Shown here: one piece after another, positions 48,229 to 54,221 of the stretch
Position numbering within the stretch: the first letter of the stretch is position 1
Layout: each line of letters starts with the position of its first letter
NCBI GenBank assembly: GCA_016191785.1
Contig: JACPVJ010000037.1
Span: 1-61,458, forward strand
Source: Myxococcales bacterium
GTDB taxonomy: Bacteria; Myxococcota_A; Polyangia; Polyangiales; Polyangiaceae
Reading direction: 5' to 3'
DNA: 61,458 nt
The notes under the pieces: model-generated
The model's input: the letters and a program-made list of their open reading frames with translations, nothing else
Told to the model about the DNA's origin: nothing
The model's database searches: none
Position numbers and translations under genes: made by a program

Positions 48229-48744
48229 CACGAAGTCCTGAATGCTGCGCGCCAGGGTGGCGGTCAGAAGGCCGATCAGCGGCAGGTGCTCGCCACCCTC
48301 GCAGGTGGCTTGCCCCTCGTGGTCCTCGGGATCCGCGACGAAGCGCGCATCCCAGCGCACCAGGCCGAAGCTGCCGTCGGCAGCCAGGGCGGCGTGCACC
48401 AGCGGCGTGGGCTTCGCCCGGCAAAAGCCGCTGACCAGCAGGCGGCTCTTCTGGTTGTCGAAGCAATCGACCACCAGATCGGCCTTGTCGAGCAGCGTCG
48501 CGACGTTGTCGTCGGTCAGCCGCACGCCGAAGGCCTCGGCCTTGATGCCGTGAAAGTTCGAGAGCTGCAGCTTGAGCGCCTCGGCCTTGTTCTTGCCGAC
48601 GCTTGGCTTCACGAAGGCCTGCGACGCCAGGTTCTTGCTCTCTACGCGATCGAAGTCGACGAAGCCCAGCGTCGCGTCGAGGTTGCGGCACAACATCGCG
48701 GCCGAAGAGCCGAGGGCGCCGACTCCGCAAAAGACGATGCGCAT
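48172..48744 (-). CDS. E1-like/ThiF-family adenylating enzyme
   Basis: A 190-residue minimal ThiF/MoeB/E1 fold. The nucleotide loop is FCGVGALGSSAA at 5-16, then FVDFDRVESKNLASQAF (Asp, Arg, Asn, Gln positions of the family), the Lys in KNKAEAL and the Asp in LVVDCFDN. These bind ATP and the C-terminus of a ubiquitin-like protein. A Cys in DCFDN or ATCEGG could take part in thioester formation, but the usual crossover-loop Cys is not obvious. It follows a JAB gene and an 83-aa gene on the same strand, the classic set for bacterial ubiquitin-like systems. Its 3' end is copied at 46373-46427. Confidence 0.85.
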   Translation of the reverse strand: MRIVFCGVGALGSSAAMLCRNLDATLGFVDFDRVESKNLASQAFVKPSVGKNKAEALKLQLSNFHGIKAEAFGVRLTDDNVATLLDKADLVVDCFDNQKSRLLVSGFCRAKPTPLVHAALAADGSFGLVRWDARFVADPEDHEGQATCEGGEHLPLIGLLTATLARSIQDFVKSATERDFMVSLSGVIET

Positions 48745-48759
48745 GTCCTTGCCCAGGGC

Positions 48760-49011
48760 TCAGCGGTCCGCGCCGAAGGGAACCTTCGGACGCAAGTAGA
48801 TGCGCTTCTGGCCCTGCGGGCCGTCGAAGCGGTCCACCACGTAGTAGTCGAAGGCGTCGTTCGCCAGGTTCGCGATGCACAGACCGCGCAGCCCTCCCGA
48901 CCGCACGATCTCCACCGCGTAGCGCCGCACGTCCGCGTCCGACGACCGATCGTCGATCGGCCGGCCGTAGTCCGCGCTCATGCCGTTATAGGTGATGTTC
49001 AAGATTGCCAT
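48760..49011 (-). CDS. Small protein between JAB and E1-like genes, candidate ubiquitin-like modifier
   Basis: An 83-residue protein starting MAILNITYNGMSADYGR. The pattern is an N-terminal beta hairpin, a helix (DADVRRYAVEIVRSG), and later strands (FDYYVVDRFD, QKRIYLRPKVPFG), compatible with a beta-grasp fold. It ends FGADR, not in a di-glycine, so if it is a modifier it may need trimming by the JAB protease or act by another route. The ubiquitin-like call is inference from fold pattern and position; it sits 1 bp after the JAB gene and 15 bp before the E1-like gene. Confidence 0.6.
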   Translation of the reverse strand: MAILNITYNGMSADYGRPIDDRSSDADVRRYAVEIVRSGGLRGLCIANLANDAFDYYVVDRFDGPQGQKRIYLRPKVPFGADR

Positions 49012-49012
49012 C

Positions 49013-49363
49013 TCATTCCTCCCCGGGTTTCGGGTTCATTCCGGAGGCGAGGCGCAAGAGCGCCGCCCACCAAGGTTCGTGCTGTGTGTCGATGCGATGG
49101 GTCGCGCCCGCCTCGCGGCGAATCATCCCTTCGGGGCTGACCACCGAGAAGCGGAGGCCGTGACCCAGGGCGCTCTCGAGCGCCGACATCGTGGTCTCGT
49201 CCTCGCTCGAGAACGCCAGGGGGCCGTGCGGGTGACTGTGCGCGAGCTCGTCGAGCTCGGCCCGATTCTCCCAGATGGCCTCCCAGCGCCGGCGCGAGTC
49301 GGGCAGGGCGCTCGGGCTCGCCGAGGCGTCGCTGAAGAGCAGCGCCCCGCCGCGTCCGATCAA
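49013..49363 (-). CDS. JAB/MPN-domain metalloprotease (JAMM)
   Basis: A 116-residue JAB domain with the full JAMM zinc site: HSHPHGPLAFSSEDE fits H-x-H-x7-S-x2-D, and the upstream catalytic Glu may be in RWEAIWENRAEL. JAB enzymes cleave isopeptide or peptide bonds after ubiquitin-like proteins. At 116 residues it is a minimal domain. It is immediately followed by the small candidate modifier gene and the E1-like gene. Confidence 0.85.
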   Translation of the reverse strand: MIGRGGALLFSDASASPSALPDSRRRWEAIWENRAELDELAHSHPHGPLAFSSEDETTMSALESALGHGLRFSVVSPEGMIRREAGATHRIDTQHEPWWAALLRLASGMNPKPGEE

Positions 49364-49441
49364 GCAGAAGACCTCCCGTGCCGGGCGCGGAAAATCTTGG
49401 GAGCCGAGCGCGGGCCGCTCTCTCGAACGGCCCGCGCGAGC

Positions 49442-49972
49442 TCAGGTGACGCCGAGTCGTGGGACGGCCGCCGTGAAGTCGCGCCACTCGACCGGCGCGG
49501 TGTCCGGGTCGACGAGCGGCGGCAACAGCGGCAGCGAGGTCGGGCGGTACGGCGGCTCACGCGGCCACATGCCCGACTCGTCCGGCGTCTTGTTCGCCTT
49601 CTTGGCGTTGCACGGCGCGCACGCCGTCACGATGTTCTCCCACTCGGTGCGGCCACCGCGCGAACGCGGAAGCACGTGGTCGTAGGTGAGCTTGGACCGG
49701 GGCAGCTTCAGCCGGCAATACGCGCAGGTGAAGTCGTCGCGGACGTAGACGTTCAGCCGCGAGAACTTCACGCCGCGCTTGGTCCGGGCGATCTTGCGCT
49801 TGAGCCGCACGACCGCCGGCAGGCGCATCGCCGTGGACGGCGAGCGGATCTCGTCGTCGTAGCACACGACGACGTCGACCTTGCCCAGGTACGACAGGGT
49901 GATCGCGTCCTCCCAGCGGATCACCTTGTGCGGAAAGTACCAGGGCGTGAGCACGAGAGTTCTCGTGTGCAT
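49442..49972 (-). CDS. HNH endonuclease
   Basis: A 176-residue protein from ATG 49972. The C-terminal half holds an HNH site with two zinc-binding Cys pairs: CAYCRLKLPRSKLTYDHVLP near residue 100, SRGGRTEWENIVTACAPCN. The N-terminal half (VLTPWYFPHKVIRWEDAITL, VVCYDDEIRSP) is typical of a small HNH family found widely in bacteria and often in cyanobacteria and Deltaproteobacteria. Whether it cuts DNA or RNA in vivo is unknown. It lies 78 bp upstream of the JAB gene on the same strand and could be part of that transcript. Confidence 0.9.
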   Translation of the reverse strand: MHTRTLVLTPWYFPHKVIRWEDAITLSYLGKVDVVVCYDDEIRSPSTAMRLPAVVRLKRKIARTKRGVKFSRLNVYVRDDFTCAYCRLKLPRSKLTYDHVLPRSRGGRTEWENIVTACAPCNAKKANKTPDESGMWPREPPYRPTSLPLLPPLVDPDTAPVEWRDFTAAVPRLGVT

Positions 49973-50029
49973 GGTGGGACCTACTTTCGGGTTATTCGTT
50001 TCGAGGGTGTGAGTGACATGCGCCTCCAG

Positions 50030-50104
50030 TCTCCCTGCTTGGAGTCGAACCAAGCGCACTCGGTTTCGTAGACCGAAGCCTGCAAAATCCGGCAGGACAG
50101 GGAG
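50030..50104 (-). tRNA. tRNA-like gene, anticodon ACG (Arg)
   Basis: Acceptor CTCCCTG/CAGGGAG with discriminator A, T arm CTTGG-TTCGACT-CCAAG and anticodon loop CTACGAA (ACG) on a stem TCGGT/ACCGA. The D arm CTGC-CGGATTTT-GCAG has two surplus bases before the anticodon stem, and the first base pair is C-G. It looks like a divergent or partly degenerate tRNA-Arg. Confidence 0.5.
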
Positions 50105-50121
50105 AAGTCGATGACAGTCTG

Positions 50122-50193
50122 CGCCCGCGAAGGGAATCGGACCCTCCTCGCCGGATCGACAATCCGGTCGCCTCACCAGATGCGTACGCGGGC
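50122..50193 (-). tRNA. tRNA-like gene, anticodon GTC (Asp)
   Basis: A 72-nt cloverleaf: acceptor GCCCGCG/CGCGGGC, discriminator G73 (an Asp identity element), D arm CGC-ATCTGGTGAG-GCG, anticodon stem CCGGA/TCCGG with loop TTGTCGA, and T arm GAGGG-TCCGATT-CCCTT. The T loop begins TCC, not TTC, so it is atypical. Probably an accessory tRNA-Asp. Confidence 0.6.
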
Positions 50194-50378
50194 AGCTTGG
50201 GCAGCCGTGGCGGGCTGCCCGGAGAAGGCCGACGCGCGCCCGAACCAGCGCGCGCCCTTCCTTCTCGTCGCACGAGTTTTCAAACAGCAAGGCGCACGTG
50301 TGCGCCGACCCGAGATGGGCCATCGAAACGGACGAAGGACTCCCCGCGCGCCCCGCGCAGATGGCAGAGCGCCCAATG

Positions 50379-50412
50379 AAAAAAGCCGCCTGGTGGGTCA
50401 CCGAGGCGGCTT
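50379..50412 (-). terminator. Rho-independent terminator, leftward
   Basis: Minus strand: AAGCCGCCT, loop CGGTGACCCACC, AGGCGGCTT continuing into T's (six A on the plus strand, 50379-50384). Strong 9-bp stem with U tract. Confidence 0.85.
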
Positions 50413-50444
50413 CTCGCGAGCTGCGATGTGATCGCGCTCTGCCG

Positions 50445-50585
50445 CTAGGTGGTGACCTCCTGACCTTCGAGCTTGCAGTCGTCGAATGCGCCGATGCGCC
50501 ACGACGTGCTTAGTGCACGCGTGCATGCGCCTGGGCTCATCCGATACGGATGCAGCTCGGGGGGATTGGGATTCCTGAAAGACAT
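50445..50585 (-). CDS. Possible 46-aa peptide ahead of the terminator
   Basis: ATG 50585 gives MSFRNPNPPELHPYRMSPGA and ends EGQEVTT. Its stop TAG, followed by CGG, lies 35 bp before the terminator. A second very short frame at 50759-50836 ends EGET, also TAGCGG, before a related hairpin, which hints at two paralogous leader peptide or small-RNA units. Ribosome site is weak; coding is uncertain. Confidence 0.3.
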   Translation of the reverse strand: MSFRNPNPPELHPYRMSPGACTRALSTSWRIGAFDDCKLEGQEVTT

Positions 50586-50698
50586 GTTGGGATTCTCTTC
50601 TGACGGGTGAGTTTCGGATTCGATTCGCGGGAGCTGCGGTTTGTTCCAGCCTCGAGGATTTTTCCCGTTTTCTGTGGGAAATAGGCCCCAAATGCAGC

Positions 50699-50729
50699 GA
50701 GGCCGCCGGGGGTCACCAAGCGGCCTCGT
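50699..50729 (-). other. Hairpin related to the downstream terminator
   Basis: Stem CGAGGCCGC/GCGGCCTCG with loop TTGGTGACCCCCG on the minus strand; the loop shares GGTGACC with the 50379 terminator but lacks a T run. Confidence 0.7.
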
Positions 50730-50976
50730 GAGCACTCTCGTGCGCGCTCCGACGACCGCTAGGTCTCGCCCTCGACGCCACGCCGATCGCAAGCGATCGG
50801 CACGAGTTGGGTCTGGTTCGTGAGGTGCAAAAACATTCGAACGAGTTTCCGATTAGCCGAGCACGCAGAAGTTGTCAACCGCGCGCGCTCGATCGGGGGT
50901 CGTGCGTGACGACGCGTCGCTCGCTCCCGCGGGGTGTCGACAACGCAGCTGCGTCGGGCCATGGTTCTCGAACGGG

Positions 50977-51609
50977 ATGGGACATCGGAGCGCGGTCCAC
51001 GTGTGGCTCGTCTTGCTCTGCGCTCCGCTTGCGGCGGCCAGCGCTCGCGCCGAGCCAGAGGCCCGTCGGGGCGTGTACGCGAGCGGTGCGCTGGGCGTGG
51101 TCTACGGCCGCGTGCGCTTCAGCGACGGCTACAACGCCGGCACCGTCTCGGGGGCCGGCGCCCAGCTCCGAGGGGCGTTCGGCCTGGGCGTGGTGGACGG
51201 GCTCGCCGTGGCTGCAGAGCTGCGGCTGGCCCTGCACGGCGGCGAGGCGATGCTCGCGCCCCTCGACGATCGACGCGTGCTCGGGGCCCGCTTCATCGTC
51301 GCGGGGCTGCTGGTCGACTACTACCCGGCCCCGCTCGCTCCGCTTCACTTCCAGGGCGGATTGGGCCTCGCCTCGGTGTCGCCCTCCGGCGAGTCCGCGA
51401 GCGGCGTGATGCACAGCGGTCCCGCGGGGAGCGAGGTCTCCGAGCAGATCGGCGCGCTCGGGCACGCGGGCATCGGTTACACGTGGCGATCCGATCGCGG
51501 CCTGGGCTTCGGCCCGGTGCTCGAGGTGTACGCGGCGCGGGCCTCGCACGAGCAGGCGACCGCTGCCGCCCATGGCGTAACGCTCGAGCTGGCGCTCACG
51601 TCGTTCTGA
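50977..51609 (+). CDS. Small outer-membrane beta-barrel protein
   Basis: A 210-residue protein from ATG 50977. Signal peptide MGHRSAVHVWLVLLCAPLAA ends at about 25 (ASARA-E). The mature part alternates Gly/aromatic strands (GVYASGALGVVYGRVRFSDG, GIGYTWRSDRGLGFGPVLEV) and ends LALTSF with terminal Phe, the barrel assembly signal. Eight or so strands would fit an OmpA/OmpW-like barrel. Upstream in-frame codons back to 50872 are less likely to be translated. Confidence 0.8.
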   Translation: MGHRSAVHVWLVLLCAPLAAASARAEPEARRGVYASGALGVVYGRVRFSDGYNAGTVSGAGAQLRGAFGLGVVDGLAVAAELRLALHGGEAMLAPLDDRRVLGARFIVAGLLVDYYPAPLAPLHFQGGLGLASVSPSGESASGVMHSGPAGSEVSEQIGALGHAGIGYTWRSDRGLGFGPVLEVYAARASHEQATAAAHGVTLELALTSF

Positions 51610-51637
51610 GCGGCGAGCGCACCCACTAGCCCCGCCG

Positions 51638-52201
51638 CTAGAGCGCGTCGAGCTTCGGATAGAGCGTGGACGGTGCCAGGGCCTGCGTCACGATCTTCAT
51701 CGTGCCGAGCTCGACCAGGAAGGTGTGGTCGATCGGTGAGAAGTCCTTGAGGATGCGCTGACCCGCTCCCGGCGCATCGATGGCGGTCGTGAACGGGATC
51801 TCTCGATCGACGATCCACGCATCGAGCTCGGCCTCTGCCGCGGGCTCGGTGGGGTCCGCGCCTTCGGCGAGGAGATCGACGAAGATCGCCTTGTCCGCGT
51901 AGGTCGGGTAGTCGAGGGCCATGTCCCGGGCCGCTGCCTTGCACGCGCTTCACGTGAATCCCGAGACGTGGATCAGCGCGTGCGGTCTGGCGGTGCTCTG
52001 CCGGATCGCGTCGAAGCTGAGGGGGCCGGGCGTTGCTGCGGTGGCGAGGCCCATCGGATCGTGGCGAAGGTGCCCCCAGAGCTCGATTTCGGGGAGCGCT
52101 TCGAGGCCGCCGGGTCCGCCGGAGCTCGCCGCGTCACTTCCCCCACTGTCACAAGCGGGAACACCGAGGAGGATCGCGAGAAGCACAAGCCGACCGCCCA
52201 T
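51638..52201 (-). CDS. Probable selenoprotein: thioredoxin-like lipoprotein with in-frame TGA in a UxxC motif
   Basis: Reading from ATG 52201, a lipoprotein signal (LVLLAILLGVPAC, Cys about 17) leads to ALIHVSGFT, then TGA at 51950-51952, then SACKAAARDMALDYPTYADK in the same frame to a stop at 51638. The TGA falls exactly at the first residue of a thioredoxin-fold CxxC (U-S-A-C) placed after a beta strand and before a helix, as in thioredoxins. The rest (FVDLLAEGADP, WIVDREIPFTTAID, HTFLVELGTMKIV) matches a thioredoxin-like fold. Total 187 residues including selenocysteine. A short GGCC/GGCC stem-loop 18-35 nt past the TGA might be a SECIS. The alternative is a broken gene or sequence error. 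Confidence 0.65.
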
Positions 52202-52306
52202 TTGCCAAGCATACGTGGGAATTTTTTGACGCGCCGGCCCAAACCCGGGCAAGGCCGGTGAAAATCACCAATGTCCCCATTGGGAGCAATCGTGTACCCT
52301 GGAGCC

Positions 52307-52558
52307 ATGGCTCGACCCATTGTGCGGGAGTTGCTCCTCCCGACCGCGCTCTCGGTGACCACCTTCGCCATCGTGCTGGCCTGCGGCGGCGACGACGACG
52401 ACACGGAGAAGAGCTCGGCCGCGGTCGTTGCCTGCGCCGAGCTGTCGTCCGGCGACTGCGAGCCGTGCAAGGACGACCAGGGCAAGACCACGTGTGGGCC
52501 GACGAAGGACTGCTACAAGACCAGCTCGGGTGGTTGCAAGACCGGCGGCAGTAGTTGA
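52307..52558 (+). CDS. Small Cys-rich lipoprotein, possible partner or substrate of the next enzyme
   Basis: An 83-residue protein. Signal LLLPTALSVTTFAIVLAC is a clear lipobox. The mature 56 residues begin GGDDDD and contain six more Cys in a short C-terminal segment (VACAELSSGDCEPCK, TCGPTKDCYKT, GGCKTGGSS). It ends 43 bp before the PqqD-decarboxylase-methyltransferase gene on the same strand. Its size suits a modified peptide, but a lipoprotein signal is unusual for a RiPP precursor and it does not end in Cys. Confidence 0.75.
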   Translation: MARPIVRELLLPTALSVTTFAIVLACGGDDDDTEKSSAAVVACAELSSGDCEPCKDDQGKTTCGPTKDCYKTSSGGCKTGGSS

Positions 52559-52601
52559 TAGCCTGAAGGCGGTCCGGTCTGGACCGCGAGAATCCGGGAC
52601 G

Positions 52602-54086
52602 ATGTCCGAAACCGCCCGCCTGCGGCGCGCGAGAGTGGTGCGCATCTACGACGCGCTGGACACGACTGTCCTGCTCGGCCCCGATGGTCGCGCGCACCAG
52701 CTGCACGCCGAGACCGCCCAGCTGGCGCGGGTCGTGTTGAGCTTCCTCCTGCAGCCGCGATCGCGGCGAGAGATCGTGGAGCACGTGGAGGCCCTCACCG
52801 GGGCGGTGCTGGGTGAAGACAGCGTGGTCGATCAGTTGCTCGGCCTCCTGATGGACGCGGGAGCCGTCGAGGCCGTCGAGCCCGACCGCGGCGAGCGCGG
52901 GGCGTCGCCGTCGATACTGCGCCACGATCGCGTCGTCTTGTGCCTTGCCGGCGGCGTGGCCGCGATGCACGCGCCGGCGATGGTCGCGCGGCTCCTGGAG
53001 CGTGGCTTCGAGGTGCGGGTGGCGGCGACGAAGAACGCGCTCCGCTTCATCAACACCTATGCCCTCGAGCGCCTCTTGCATCAGCCGGTGGCGACCGATC
53101 TGTACGAAGGCGAGACCCCCGTTCCGCACATCGACCTTGCGAGCTGGGCCGACGCCGTCTTGGTCTGGCCTGCCACGGGGACCACGCTGTCGCGACTCGC
53201 GACCGGTGACTTCGACTCGCTCGTCTCCGCCATCGTGCTCGCCACCTCGGCGCCGGTCGTCATCGCGCCGTCGATGAACGGCGGCATGTACGCGCGCGCC
53301 GTGGTGCAGCGCAACCTCGAGCAGCTGGCGAAAGACGGCATGCACGTCATCCATCCTTCGTTCGGCACCGAGGTCGCCGACCCGCCGCTCGATCGCCCGC
53401 ACAAGCTCGGCCCGGCACCACCCATCGAGGTCGTGGTGCAGATGCTCGAGACCGCTCTGGCCCTCGGGCGCGCCGGCAAGAAGCACACCCCGAGGAGCGG
53501 CCAGGAGTGGGATCAGGTGTACGCGTCGGAGCGCGCCGAGACCCTTCCTTGGTACACCGACCAGGTGGACGCCGACCTCCTCGCGTCGTTCGAGCGGCTC
53601 GCCCCGAAGCAGGCCTTCGTGCTCGACATCGGGACGGGTCTCGGGACGATGGCCGCGGCTGCGGCCGAGCGCGAGCATCGCGTGGTTGCGATCGACGTGT
53701 CGCGGCGCGCGCTCGCCGAGGCCGAGCGGCGCACCCCCGACCTGCCGGTGGTCTGGCTCGAGGACGACATCACGAACACCAACCTCCGCCGCCGGTTCGA
53801 CGTCGCAGTGGACCGCGGGTGCTTGCATCTGCTCGCCCCCGACGCTGCCGCGCGCTATGCAGCGAGCGTCGCGGCGCTGTTGGCGCCGGGAGGGTGGCTG
53901 GTGCTCAAGACCCACGCCAGCGAAGAGCGCGACCGCCACGGCACGACGCCGTACACCCGCGAATCCGTCGAGCTGCTCTTGGGAAGCGCGTTCGAGGTCG
54001 TCGAAGAGCACGCCAGCACCTTTCCCGGTCCCGACCAGGCGCCGGCGGCCCGCTTGTTCGTTCTGCGCCGCTTGGGCGCGGCGTAG
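52602..54086 (+). CDS. PqqD-like / flavoprotein decarboxylase-like (HFCD) / methyltransferase fusion
   Basis: A 494-residue three-domain protein. Residues 12-95 (VRIYDALDTTVLLGPDGRAH, REIVEHVEALTG, LMDAGAVE) resemble PqqD, the peptide-binding RiPP recognition element. Residues 108-285 are an HFCD flavoprotein like EpiD/CoaC: VVLCLAGGVAAMHAP, active-site His in PHIDLASWAD, PATGTTLSRLATG in place of PASANT, and PSMNGGMY in place of PAMN. Residues 310-490 are a class I SAM methyltransferase: VLDIGTGLGTMAAA, VVAIDVSRRAL, EDDITN. Together they suggest decarboxylation and methylation of a peptide or thiol substrate. Confidence 0.82.
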   Translation: MSETARLRRARVVRIYDALDTTVLLGPDGRAHQLHAETAQLARVVLSFLLQPRSRREIVEHVEALTGAVLGEDSVVDQLLGLLMDAGAVEAVEPDRGERGASPSILRHDRVVLCLAGGVAAMHAPAMVARLLERGFEVRVAATKNALRFINTYALERLLHQPVATDLYEGETPVPHIDLASWADAVLVWPATGTTLSRLATGDFDSLVSAIVLATSAPVVIAPSMNGGMYARAVVQRNLEQLAKDGMHVIHPSFGTEVADPPLDRPHKLGPAPPIEVVVQMLETALALGRAGKKHTPRSGQEWDQVYASERAETLPWYTDQVDADLLASFERLAPKQAFVLDIGTGLGTMAAAAAEREHRVVAIDVSRRALAEAERRTPDLPVVWLEDDITNTNLRRRFDVAVDRGCLHLLAPDAAARYAASVAALLAPGGWLVLKTHASEERDRHGTTPYTRESVELLLGSAFEVVEEHASTFPGPDQAPAARLFVLRRLGAA

Positions 54087-54221
54087 CCCGGACCCGAGCG
54101 CGGTTCGACAACCGGGTTGCCCGGCGGCTGACGCCGCGCCCACTGAGTTGTCACTCGCGGACGCGATCCGCGACTCGCGCGGCCTCACGAGCACGGCCCA
54201 GGAATTGCGTGGCAACCGAGG

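Larger units (their letters stand above)
50194..50976. other. Lower-GC intergenic stretch with hairpins, possible leader peptides and promoter
   Basis: Base composition is less GC-rich than around it. Present are a small ACTCGT hairpin with T run at 50262-50280, a terminator at 50379-50412, a matching hairpin at 50699-50729, two very short minus-strand frames ending just before each hairpin, and TTGACA at 50873-50878 (minus). The outer-membrane protein gene begins at 50977. Confidence 0.5.

Noticed and set aside
45853..50280. 19-bp inverted repeat (45853-45871 and 50262-50280) as ends of a transposon
   Set aside because: The sequence is itself a small hairpin with CTCGT/ACGAG stem and T run, so its two occurrences are better read as similar terminators. 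No target duplication was found next to them.
51638..51922. A separate 94-aa gene starting MALDYPTYADK
   Set aside because: It starts in the middle of a thioredoxin-fold helix, with no ribosome site, and joins in frame to the upstream lipoprotein if the TGA is read as selenocysteine.
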